Assembly: GCF_008802355.1 (NCBI RefSeq)
Contig: NZ_VZRA01000001.1
Coordinates: 55,001-119,000, forward strand
Reading direction: 5' to 3'
Source: Oryzomonas sagensis
Lineage (GTDB): Bacteria; Desulfobacterota; Desulfuromonadia; Geobacterales; Pseudopelobacteraceae
DNA length: 64,000 nucleotides
Of this stretch, positions 1 through 7,794 are shown one piece after another (positions within the stretch are counted from its first letter, which is position 1; each line of letters opens with the position of its first letter). A model generated the notes under the pieces. The model was given only the letters and a program-made list of their open reading frames with translations. It was not told the DNA's origin and did no database searches. Position numbers and translations under genes: made by a program.

Positions 1-1989
1 GATGATGGCGCGGGAACCGGTGCCGCTGGCAACGACGCTCTGCATCAGGTTGGTGATGACATAGGAGGTCTCAGGCGAAACGGCCGGGATCGCTGCCGGT
101 GGCTGATTTTCCTGAAGTACGGTCCCGTCGTTGTCCGTGACCTTGGTGACGAAGTACTGGGGGATCAATTGCCCCTTGTTGGCAAACACCGAGTAGGCTT
201 CGGTCAGCTCGAAGGGGGACACGGACGCGGCCCCCAGGGCCAGGGCCAGGTTGGCCGGGATCGGGGAGGTGAAGCCGAGCTTCTTGGCATAATCGGCCGC
301 ATATTGGGCACCAATCTGTTCCATGATCTTGACGCTGACGATGTTGATGGAGTAGGTCAGCGCCTCGCGCATGGTTACCGGCCCACGAAAGGTGTTGTCG
401 TAGTTTTTCGGTTTCCAGGTCCCGCCGGCGCCGTCCGGATATTCCACCTCGGAGTCCTCGATGATGGTGGCCGGGGTCAACCCCTTGTCGAGGGCCGCGG
501 CATAGATGATCGGCTTGAAGGCCGACCCGGCGTTGCGCCTGGCCTGGACGGCCCGGTTGAACTGGCTCTTGCGGAAGTCGTAGCCGCCGACCATGGCCTT
601 GACCGCCCCGGTACGGGGATCGAGGGAAACCAGGGCCGCCTGCACCTCGGGGGTCTGATCGAGGGCGAATTGGGCCCCCTCCTTGTTGACCTCCGGCGAG
701 ACGACCGACACCTCGATCACCGAACCGAGGGTCAGGTTCTTGTTCCCCTTCTCCGGCTTGCCGTAGCTGTCGATCATCCCCGTCCTGCCGGCCCAGGCCA
801 TATTCTTGCGGGTCAGAACGCCTTTGCGATCCCCGACCCTGACGATGGCCTCACCCTTCCCGGGGACGAATCCCACCACGACCCCCTGATAGCTCTCGCC
901 GGTCTTGAGGGTCGCGGAATCGATACCATCCTCGACCTTGGCACAGAACCCATCCACCTCGGATTCGCCGAGGTATTTGGTCGGCCCCCGGAACCCCTGG
1001 CGCTTGTCGACCGCCTTGAGGCCGTTCCTGAGGCTTTCGTAGGCCGCCCGCTGCATGTCGGCGTTCATGGTGGTGTAGATCTTCAGGCCACCCTTGTAGA
1101 GCTGATCCTCTCCGTACTTTTCCTCAAGCTGGATGCGCAGATGTTCGAGGAAATAGGCCGACTGCTCGTTGTTGACCTTTTTCATGGAGCGGATCTCGAT
1201 CGGCGTATTCTTGGCGCGATCGGCCTCGGCGGTCGTGATGTACCCCTCCTTCACCATGCGGTCCAGGACATAGGCCTGCCGCTCACGGGCCTTGTCCAGG
1301 TGCTTGATGGGGGAATAGGCGTTGGGCGCCTTGGGAAGCCCGGCCAGCATGGCCATCTCGGCCAGGTTGAGCTGGTCGACGTTTTTGCCGAAATAGGTTT
1401 CAGCCGCCACCTGGACGCCGTAGGCACCGCCCCCCAGGTAGATCTGGTTCAGGTACAGGTAGAGGATCTCGTCCTTGGAGAGCTTCTCCTCCATGCGTTT
1501 GGCCAGGATGGCCTCTTTGATCTTGCGGGAAAACTTCTTTTCCGGGGTCAGCAGCATGGACTTGGTCACCTGCTGGGTGATGGTCGAGGCCCCCTCCTTC
1601 TTGCGCATGGAGAGGAGGTTTTTGAAGGCCGCCCGTACAATCCCCAGGTAATCGATCCCCTTGTGCTGGTAAAAACTGGAGTCCTCGGCCGCCACGAAGG
1701 CCTGGATCAGCTTGCGCGGCATCTTTTCCACCGGCACCACGATGCGCCGCTCCAGATAGAATTCCCCCACCAGACTGCCGTCGTCGCTGAAGACCTGGGA
1801 GACAATAGGCGGTTTATAGTCCGCCAGGCGGTCCACCCGCGGCAGGCGCGCCATCAGATAAAATACATATCCCGTTGCCCCGAGCAGCCCTACAATGCCC
1901 AGCGTAACGGCAAACAGCGCCAGGGCCGGTAAAATTCCCCTGCCCTTGGTGGTGGATGTTGATGTGGATGCGGGTGCCTTCCTGTCCAT
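1..1989 (-). CDS. mrcA: Penicillin-binding protein 1A (3'-truncated by window edge)
   Basis: Bifunctional class A PBP: periplasmic glycosyltransferase plus DD-transpeptidase that polymerises and cross-links peptidoglycan, anchored in the inner membrane. Start ATG at 1989, preceded by GGGGAG. The visible 663 codons contain a short basic N-terminus, one membrane segment (about residues 12-38), a GT51 domain with the catalytic-Glu motif AAEDSSFYQHKGID (about 90-105), and the transpeptidase with S489-x-x-K492 (GSAFKP) and a YSIN motif of the SxN type. The sequence leaves the window just before the expected KTG motif, at SGTGSRAI, so the end of the transpeptidase lies outside. Nothing looks broken. 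It diverges from the haem-sensor gene. Confidence 0.95.
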   Translation of the reverse strand, partial: MDRKAPASTSTSTTKGRGILPALALFAVTLGIVGLLGATGYVFYLMARLPRVDRLADYKPPIVSQVFSDDGSLVGEFYLERRIVVPVEKMPRKLIQAFVAAEDSSFYQHKGIDYLGIVRAAFKNLLSMRKKEGASTITQQVTKSMLLTPEKKFSRKIKEAILAKRMEEKLSKDEILYLYLNQIYLGGGAYGVQVAAETYFGKNVDQLNLAEMAMLAGLPKAPNAYSPIKHLDKARERQAYVLDRMVKEGYITTAEADRAKNTPIEIRSMKKVNNEQSAYFLEHLRIQLEEKYGEDQLYKGGLKIYTTMNADMQRAAYESLRNGLKAVDKRQGFRGPTKYLGESEVDGFCAKVEDGIDSATLKTGESYQGVVVGFVPGKGEAIVRVGDRKGVLTRKNMAWAGRTGMIDSYGKPEKGNKNLTLGSVIEVSVVSPEVNKEGAQFALDQTPEVQAALVSLDPRTGAVKAMVGGYDFRKSQFNRAVQARRNAGSAFKPIIYAAALDKGLTPATIIEDSEVEYPDGAGGTWKPKNYDNTFRGPVTMREALTYSINIVSVKIMEQIGAQYAADYAKKLGFTSPIPANLALALGAASVSPFELTEAYSVFANKGQLIPQYFVTKVTDNDGTVLQENQPPAAIPAVSPETSYVITNLMQSVVASGTGSRAII

Positions 1990-2325
1990 ATACCTACTCC
2001 CCGGCTATGCGCCGCCGTGATTCCCGATTCGTTGTGCGTCAGTGGCAAATTCTGATGCAATCTTTTCAAAATAGCCCATATCACCACGAGAATTCAAGCA
2101 TAATAACGAAACCACATTGCCCTTGCCAAGCATCGAAGAGCAGTTATAATCTGTCTGAATCCGATGATGCCCGCATGGCGGCTCGAATGACGTGCGGGAG
2201 TCGATCGCCGCCCACGAAAAACCATCCCGGCTTTGTCGGGAAAACTCCGCCGTCAAGGATTCAGACACCACGCAATCGGCACATGAAGCGTGGGACCACG
2301 GGGCAGGCAGGGCCGGGGAACCGCC
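1990..2325. promoter_or_regulatory. Divergent promoter region between mrcA and the haem/PAS gene
   Basis: This 336-base gap has no convincing gene. On the plus strand TTGCCA (2123-2128) and TATAAT (2145-2150), 16 bases apart, form a good sigma70-type promoter for the downstream sensor-like gene. That would leave a leader of roughly 170 bases containing small hairpins, for example TCCCG-gctttgt-CGGGA near 2225-2241. No known riboswitch class was recognised in the leader. Confidence 0.5.
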
Positions 2326-3537
2326 ATGAAAATGTTTTCTGACCGCAGCGTCGACACCAAATTCAACATCATCGCCGCCCTCCTCCTCGCGGCGCTCTTC
2401 CTGAGCCTGGCCTACAGCAACTATCGCCGGGAGCAGGCGCTCATCCTCACCACGGCCGTGGACAATGCCCGGTCCATCGCGCACCAGATCATCGAAACCC
2501 GGGACTACCTTTCCCAGAGCGTCACCAGCGAACCTGAACACAACTACAACCTCATCCCCCAGGTGGCCGCCACCCAGATCGCCAAACGCCTCACCAACGG
2601 GTCGCGCTACTATGTCCGCCAGATCTCGTTGCGCTACCGCAACCCGGCCAACCGCCCCGACAGCTTCGAGACCGCCCAATTGGCGACTTTTCGGGATACA
2701 CAGGCCCGGGAAGTCTGGCAGGTGGCGGGTGAAAAAGGGAAGAAGGCCCTGCGCTACCTGCTGCCCATGAAGGCCGACCAATCCTGTCTGGCCTGCCACG
2801 GCACCTATGACACCGCGCCGCGCTTTGTCCGGGAGCGCTTCCCGCGGGGGCATTATTCCTACGGCTACCGGGTGGGCGAGGTGATCGGCGCGGTTTCGGT
2901 GTCGGTGCCCATGGAGGGACTGTACCACGAGGTCGGCACCAACCTGGCCTACGACCTGCTCTACGACGGCGCGGTTCTCCTCGCCTTCGTCCTCATCAGC
3001 GGCTGGCTCATCCGCAGGACGATCCTGACACCGGTCAAGAACGTCGCCGAGAGTATTGCCGACGTGGCCCGCACCGGCAACTTCTCCGAGCGGCTCACGG
3101 AGCGGGGGAACGACGAGATCGGCGAACTGATCGGATCGTTCAACGAACTGATGGCGGAGCTGGACCGCAAGACCCTGCAGCGGAAAGAATCGGAGGATCG
3201 CTACCGCAACTTCATCGAGATCGCCCAGTCCCCCATCGTCACCTTCGTGGGGGACGGCAAGATCGTCATCTCCAATCAGAAGGCGGAGAGGCTCTTCGGC
3301 CTGACCAAACAGGAACTGCTCGGCCAGTGCATCTTCGACTTCCTGGAAAACGGAGAGGCGTTACGGGCCGCGGTCGAAGGGTATTTCAGTTCCGGCAGCA
3401 GCGACCTGATCGGCACCACGGTGCGGCAAACGGTGCGGGATGTGTGCGGCAACCCCTTCGAGGTGGACATGGTCATCTCCGTCTCCCAGGCAGATCAGAA
3501 CCCGATCTTCAGCGCCATACTGCGCCCGCTCAAATAG
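2326..3537 (+). CDS. DUF3365 (Tll0287-like) haem-binding HAMP-PAS protein without output domain
   Basis: A 403-residue membrane protein, probably a periplasmic haem-based sensor. An N-terminal membrane anchor (about 13-31) is followed by a periplasmic DUF3365-type domain with one c-type haem site, C154-L-A-C157-H158. A second membrane segment lies at about 220-240, then a HAMP linker and a PAS domain (about 290-400). The chain ends right after the PAS domain. There is no histidine kinase, GGDEF or methyl-accepting domain, so any signal must pass to a separate partner. ATG 2326 is preferred to the in-frame GTG at 2290 because GGGGAA lies just upstream and the anchor then starts normally. Family members are common in Geobacter. 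The ligand is unknown. Confidence 0.85.
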   Translation: MKMFSDRSVDTKFNIIAALLLAALFLSLAYSNYRREQALILTTAVDNARSIAHQIIETRDYLSQSVTSEPEHNYNLIPQVAATQIAKRLTNGSRYYVRQISLRYRNPANRPDSFETAQLATFRDTQAREVWQVAGEKGKKALRYLLPMKADQSCLACHGTYDTAPRFVRERFPRGHYSYGYRVGEVIGAVSVSVPMEGLYHEVGTNLAYDLLYDGAVLLAFVLISGWLIRRTILTPVKNVAESIADVARTGNFSERLTERGNDEIGELIGSFNELMAELDRKTLQRKESEDRYRNFIEIAQSPIVTFVGDGKIVISNQKAERLFGLTKQELLGQCIFDFLENGEALRAAVEGYFSSGSSDLIGTTVRQTVRDVCGNPFEVDMVISVSQADQNPIFSAILRPLK

Positions 3538-3576
3538 CAGGTTGCGCATCCTGTTCCGGCGACTCACGTTTCACAT

Positions 3577-3604
3577 TTGAAGCGGCACGAATATCTGCTA
3601 TAGT
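3577..3604 (+). promoter_or_regulatory. Possible nuoA promoter, predicted leaderless start
   Basis: TTGAAG (3577-3582) and TATAGT (3599-3604) are 16 bases apart. The -10 box ends only 9 bases before the nuoA ATG, so transcription would begin within a few bases of the start codon. This fits the absence of a Shine-Dalgarno sequence before nuoA. Prediction from sequence only. Confidence 0.35.
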
Positions 3605-3613
3605 TTCCCCACT

Positions 3614-4027
3614 ATGATATCCGACCCATTGTATCAACTCGCCCTGTACGCCTTGGTGGCCGTTGCCCTGATCGGCGTTTTGCTGGTGGCCGCCTGGTGG
3701 CTCGGAGCAAAGCGCACGACGCCCGCCAAGGAGGCCCCCTACGAATCGGGGGTCCTGCCCACCGGCAGCGCCCGCCTGGCATGGCCGGTGCCTTTCTACC
3801 TGGTGGCCATTTTCTTTATCGTGTTCGACGTGGAGGCGGCCTTCATCTTCACCTGGGCCACGGCCTGGGACCTGCTCGGTAGTGCGGGCCTCACCCAGAT
3901 CACGGTCTTCATCGTCATCTTGGCCGCAGGCCTCCTCTGGCTCTGGCTTAAAGGCGGACTGGACTGGGGACCCTCACGGGAGAGAAACGCAGATTTTTCG
4001 CAATCTCTGCGCAAGTCTTCGGAATAG
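3614..4027 (+). CDS. nuoA: NADH-quinone oxidoreductase subunit A
   Basis: Small membrane subunit of complex I (137 residues). Three membrane segments are visible at about residues 8-30, 58-80 and 88-112. The family signature is present: YESGVLPTGSA, then PFYLVAIFFIVFDVEAAFIF with the conserved acidic residues of the second helix. The last dozen codons (NADFSQSLRKSSE) lie inside a sequence repeated downstream of murA (see repeat entry at 3988), so the C-terminal tail is probably repeat-derived. It precedes the nuoBCD fusion, separated by 249 bases of palindromic repeats. No clear ribosome site was seen. Confidence 0.93.
   Translation: MISDPLYQLALYALVAVALIGVLLVAAWWLGAKRTTPAKEAPYESGVLPTGSARLAWPVPFYLVAIFFIVFDVEAAFIFTWATAWDLLGSAGLTQITVFIVILAAGLLWLWLKGGLDWGPSRERNADFSQSLRKSSE
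3988..4025 (+). repeat. Partial copy of dispersed palindromic repeat inside the nuoA 3' end
   Basis: The sequence from about 3988 to 4025 aligns without gaps to 13186-13222 downstream of murA. They share tttt(t/c)cgcaatctctgcg and, after a short variable stretch, ttcggaat. This copy also folds back on itself (CGCAGA...TCTGCG). It supplies the last codons and the stop region of nuoA. Confidence 0.6.
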
Positions 4028-4100
4028 TCAGGCCGTTAAAAAACCCAGGTTGTTCAAAAACAGTCAGATCGTCGCACCCGCTAGACAAGCCCTGCGGAGG

Positions 4101-4187
4101 CCCTCACCCGGCCTTTGGCCACCCTCTCCCAGAGGGAGAGGGTAACGGTATCCCTTCTCCCTTTGGGAGAAGGATAGGATGAGGGGC
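4101..4187. repeat. REP-like double-hairpin element between nuoA and nuoBCD
   Basis: Two perfect 9-base-pair hairpins with 3-base loops stand side by side: 4122-4142 (CCCTCTCCC-aga-GGGAGAGGG) and 4153-4173 (CCTTCTCCC-ttt-GGGAGAAGG). They are framed by CCCTCA at 4101 and TGAGGG at 4180. This is the layout of a dispersed extragenic palindrome. It lies inside the nuo transcription unit and could reduce or process readthrough from nuoA into nuoBCD. Confidence 0.75.
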
Positions 4188-4276
4188 GCTACGCCGCACG
4201 AAAGGGCCTTCGAGGATGAAGGCCTGATGGCTGTTTTTCAACAACCTCTCAACTTTGCGTTTCAGAGGTACCTGCC

Positions 4277-6667
4277 TTGTACGATACACCGGACAACATC
4301 ATCCCAACCCCCGACAACATCATCCTGACGCGCCTCGACGACCTGATCAACTGGGGGCGGGCCAATTCCCTCTGGCCCATGTTCTTCGGTCTCTCCTGCT
4401 GCTTTGTGGAGATGATGACCTCCTTCACGTCGCGCCACGACATCTCCCGCTTCGGGGCCGAGGTGCTGCGCGGGACGCCCCGTGAGGCGGACGTGATGGT
4501 GATCGCCGGGACGGTCTTCAAGAAAATGGCTCCTTCGATCCTGCACCTCTACGAACAGATGGCCGAACCGCGCTGGGTGATCTCCATGGGAAGCTGCTCC
4601 AATTCCGGCGGCATGTACGACGTGTACAGCGTGGTGCAGGGGGTGAACCAGATTCTGCCGGTGGATGTGTACGTGCCCGGCTGTCCACCCCGGCCCGAGG
4701 CCTTCCTCCAGGGGCTGATGCTGCTCCAGGAAAAGATCAGAACCGGGGAGCGCCCGGCCCGGGCGGTCCTGCACCTGGCCGGGGGCTGCCAGGGGACCAC
4801 CGCCCCGGTCCTCAAGGACGGGGAGACCAAATCCCGGGACACCCGCGGACCGGGCATGACGGCTATCCCGATCCGTGGGACCGCCGTGGGGCATCCGGCC
4901 ATGTTCCAGCCCCGCTCGGACGAACAGTGGCGCCCCCCCGCGCCCCGGCACCCCTACCCGGATTTCGGGCTTCCCCAAGAGATCGGCACGCTGTTCGGCG
5001 GCCGGGTCGCCATCGACGGGACCGCCACCGACATGCTCACCCTGCGGGCGCCGGCCGAACTGGTGCCCGACCTGCTGCGCCATCTGAAAGAGCGGCCAGG
5101 CCCCGCCTTCAAGCGCCTGGAGGACATCGCCGCCGTGGACGACTCACTCCGGCGGGACCGTTCCCGGTACCGGGACTTCACCCTCAACTACCACCTGCTC
5201 TCCTTCGACCAGCCCGGCTACGTGCGCGTCAAATGCGAACTAACGGGAGAATTCCCGGAAACGCCCAGCGTGACCCCGGTCTTCCCGGTTGCCGACTGGT
5301 ACGAGCGGGAGGTGTTCGACATGTTCGGCATCCGCTTTGGCGGCCACCCCAACCTGCGGCGCATCCTGATGCCCCATGACTGGGAGGGGCACCCCCTGCG
5401 CAAGGAGCACCCCTTCCGCGCCACGGAGATGGCACCCTACACCGCGGATGACGCCCGCCGCCACGCGCCGCTGCCCGCCTCGGACTTTTTCGAACGGATC
5501 AGCGCGGGGGAGATGGTCCTCAACCTGGGGCCGCAGCATCCCGGCACCCACGGCATCATCCGCTGCATCCTCAAGCTGGACGGGGAGGAGATCCGCGACA
5601 TCGACTTCGACATCGGCTATCACCACCGGGGGGCCGAGAAGATCGCCGAACGCCAGCACTGGAACCAGTTCATCCCCTACACCGACCGCATCGACTACCT
5701 GGCCGGGGTGCAGAACAACCTGGCCTATGTCACGTCGGTCGAACGGCTCTGCGGCATCCAGGTGCCCGAGCGGGCCCAGTATATCCGCGTCATGCTGGCG
5801 GAGCTGTTCCGCATCGCCAGCCACCTGGTCTGGCTCGGGACCTTCGCCGCCGACGTGGGGGCCATGACGCCGGTCTTCTATACCTTTACCGACCGGGAGT
5901 TGATCTTCGACATCGTGGAGATGATCACCGGGGGGCGCATGCACCCGGCCTGGTTCCGCATCGGCGGCGTGGCCGAGGACCTGCCCGAGGGATGGGAGGC
6001 GCCGGTGAAGCGGTTTCTGGCATGGCTGCCGCCCCGACTCAGGGAGTACGAACAACTCGTGGGCGGCAACCCGATCTTCCGGGCGCGGCTCAAGGGGGTC
6101 GGCGCCATCTCGGCGGAAGACGCCCGGGAATGGGGACTCTCGGGCCCTAACCTGCGCGCCTGCGGCATGGAATGGGATTTACGGAAGAAGATGCCCTACG
6201 GCGGGTACGAGCGGTTCACGTTCGATGCGGCCGTGGCCGAGGGGGGGGACTGCTGGGCGCGCTACCTGGTGCGCATGGAGGAGATCCGCCAGTCATTACG
6301 CCTGGTGGAACAGGCCATGGACGGGATGCCCGACGGCCGCTGGATCACGGACGACTACCGCTACGTGCTGCCCCGGAAGCCGGACACCCTGAAGGACATC
6401 GAGTCCCTGATCCACCACTTCGTCAACAGCACCCGGGGCATGACGCCGCCCAAGGGAGAAACCTACGCCGCCATCGAGGCCCCGAAAGGGGAGAACGGCT
6501 ACTTTGCCGTCTCGGACGGCCTGAACATCCCCTACCGGATGCGCATCCGCACCCCCAGCTTCCCGCACATCCAGGCACTACCGGTCATGAGCCGTGGCTG
6601 GCTGGTGGCCGACTTCCTGGCAATCCTGGGCTCGGTGGATTTCGTCCTGGCCGATCTCGACCGCTAG
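4277..6667 (+). CDS. nuoBCD: NADH-quinone oxidoreductase fused subunits B/C/D
   Basis: A 796-residue fusion of three hydrophilic complex I subunits that carry cluster N2 and form the quinone-reaction module. NuoB part (about 1-185): N2 ligands C41, C42, C107 and C136 are all present. NuoC part (about 200-395): ends with the signature ERxVFDMFGI...GHPNLRRIL...GHPLRKEHP. NuoD part (about 410-796): starts [14 protein letters not shown]. The start is TTG at 4277, with AGAGGT 8 bases upstream. An imperfect tandem duplication at the N-terminus reads [13 protein letters not shown]. The stop shares the tetranucleotide CTAG (6664-6667) with the stop of the convergent HD-GYP gene. nuoE-N do not follow. 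Confidence 0.95.
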   Translation: MYDTPDNIIPTPDNIILTRLDDLINWGRANSLWPMFFGLSCCFVEMMTSFTSRHDISRFGAEVLRGTPREADVMVIAGTVFKKMAPSILHLYEQMAEPRWVISMGSCSNSGGMYDVYSVVQGVNQILPVDVYVPGCPPRPEAFLQGLMLLQEKIRTGERPARAVLHLAGGCQGTTAPVLKDGETKSRDTRGPGMTAIPIRGTAVGHPAMFQPRSDEQWRPPAPRHPYPDFGLPQEIGTLFGGRVAIDGTATDMLTLRAPAELVPDLLRHLKERPGPAFKRLEDIAAVDDSLRRDRSRYRDFTLNYHLLSFDQPGYVRVKCELTGEFPETPSVTPVFPVADWYEREVFDMFGIRFGGHPNLRRILMPHDWEGHPLRKEHPFRATEMAPYTADDARRHAPLPASDFFERISAGEMVLNLGPQHPGTHGIIRCILKLDGEEIRDIDFDIGYHHRGAEKIAERQHWNQFIPYTDRIDYLAGVQNNLAYVTSVERLCGIQVPERAQYIRVMLAELFRIASHLVWLGTFAADVGAMTPVFYTFTDRELIFDIVEMITGGRMHPAWFRIGGVAEDLPEGWEAPVKRFLAWLPPRLREYEQLVGGNPIFRARLKGVGAISAEDAREWGLSGPNLRACGMEWDLRKKMPYGGYERFTFDAAVAEGGDCWARYLVRMEEIRQSLRLVEQAMDGMPDGRWITDDYRYVLPRKPDTLKDIESLIHHFVNSTRGMTPPKGETYAAIEAPKGENGYFAVSDGLNIPYRMRIRTPSFPHIQALPVMSRGWLVADFLAILGSVDFVLADLDR

Positions 6668-7794
6668 ATGCCGAGGGGCAGGGGCTGCTGACGCGCAGGC
6701 ACCCCGCAGGATGGCGGTTCCTGGGATTGGCTGGCATCGAAGATCTCCGCGAACTCATCCTTGATCGCAACGAACGTAGCCAGGACGTGGGGATCGAAGT
6801 GCTCCGGCATCGTCCTGCCGTCGCCGTTCAGGATGATGTCGCAGGTCGTCGCATGGTCAAAGGCCCCCTTATAGACCCGCTCGCTCCGCAAGGCGTCATA
6901 CTGGTCGGCCAGCATGGTGATCCGGCCGGCAATGGGGATGGCTTCCCCCCGCAGGCCGTAGGGATAGCCGCTGCCGTCCCAGCGCTCATGATGGCTGGCC
7001 GCGATGGTCGCCCCCATCTGGAGCATGCTGTGGGCCGACCCCTGGAGGATCTTCTCGCCGATGACCGTATGCTGCTTGATGGTCTCGAATTCGGCGGGCG
7101 TCAGTGCCCCCGGCTTGAGCAGGATCGAGTCGGGGATGCCGATCTTGCCGACGTCGTGCATGGCGCTGGCAATGTGAATCTGCTCGATGAAGGCGTCCGG
7201 CATGCCCAGGGCGGTCGCCAGCTTTTTGGCATACAGGCCGATGCGCAGGATGTGCAGCCCGGTGTCCTCGTCCCGCAATTCGGCCGCCGCGGTGAGCCGC
7301 TCGATGATTTCGCGGCTCATCTTCGTCAGCCGCTGCAGGGCCTCGGCCAGTTCCGAGGTCCGCTTCTCCACCGTGATCTCCAGTTCCCGCTTGTAGTTCT
7401 TTTCGATCTGGGTCAGATGTTTGTAGTGGACCCCCTTTTCCACCGTATGGATGAGATAGGGGGGGCTGTACGGTTTGATGATGAAGTCGAAGGCCCCTTT
7501 CTGGATGGCTTTGACGGCCGTATCCAGGTCCGCGTAGGCGGTCATGAGCACCACCGGCGTCTCCCGGTCCAGGAAGCGGATCTTCTCCAGAAGCTCGATG
7601 CCATCCATGTGGGGCATGTTGATATCGGTCAGGACCAGGTCCACCGGCCGGGTCACGAACTGCTTGACCGCTTCGTGGCCATTGGCAAAGGCCTGGACCG
7701 TGAAACCGTATTCGTCGAGAAGCGTCGAGACGCTCTCCAGCACGAAGCGGTCATCGTCTACCACAAAGATGTTCCCGGTTGTTTCACTCCCCAT
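6664..7794 (-). CDS. Response regulator with HD-GYP phosphodiesterase domain
   Basis: A 376-residue two-component output protein predicted to hydrolyse cyclic di-GMP. An N-terminal receiver domain (about 8-122) has acidic pocket D13-D14-D15, phospho-acceptor D57 in TDINMP, and a conserved T/K pair. A coiled linker (about 125-160) leads to an HD-GYP domain with the metal-binding [11 protein letters not shown] and the [11 protein letters not shown] motif intact. About 30 extra residues at the C-terminus are low in order. The start overlaps the end of the hybrid kinase gene by 11 bases, so translation is probably coupled and the kinase is its likely partner. The stop codons of this gene and nuoBCD overlap in CTAG. 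Confidence 0.92.
   Translation of the reverse strand: MGSETTGNIFVVDDDRFVLESVSTLLDEYGFTVQAFANGHEAVKQFVTRPVDLVLTDINMPHMDGIELLEKIRFLDRETPVVLMTAYADLDTAVKAIQKGAFDFIIKPYSPPYLIHTVEKGVHYKHLTQIEKNYKRELEITVEKRTSELAEALQRLTKMSREIIERLTAAAELRDEDTGLHILRIGLYAKKLATALGMPDAFIEQIHIASAMHDVGKIGIPDSILLKPGALTPAEFETIKQHTVIGEKILQGSAHSMLQMGATIAASHHERWDGSGYPYGLRGEAIPIAGRITMLADQYDALRSERVYKGAFDHATTCDIILNGDGRTMPEHFDPHVLATFVAIKDEFAEIFDASQSQEPPSCGVPARQQPLPLGI

Noticed and set aside
169-1932. Long plus-strand open frame opposite mrcA
   Set aside because: It is a GC-rich shadow of the PBP1A gene; the translation has no family features, while the minus strand has complete PBP motifs.
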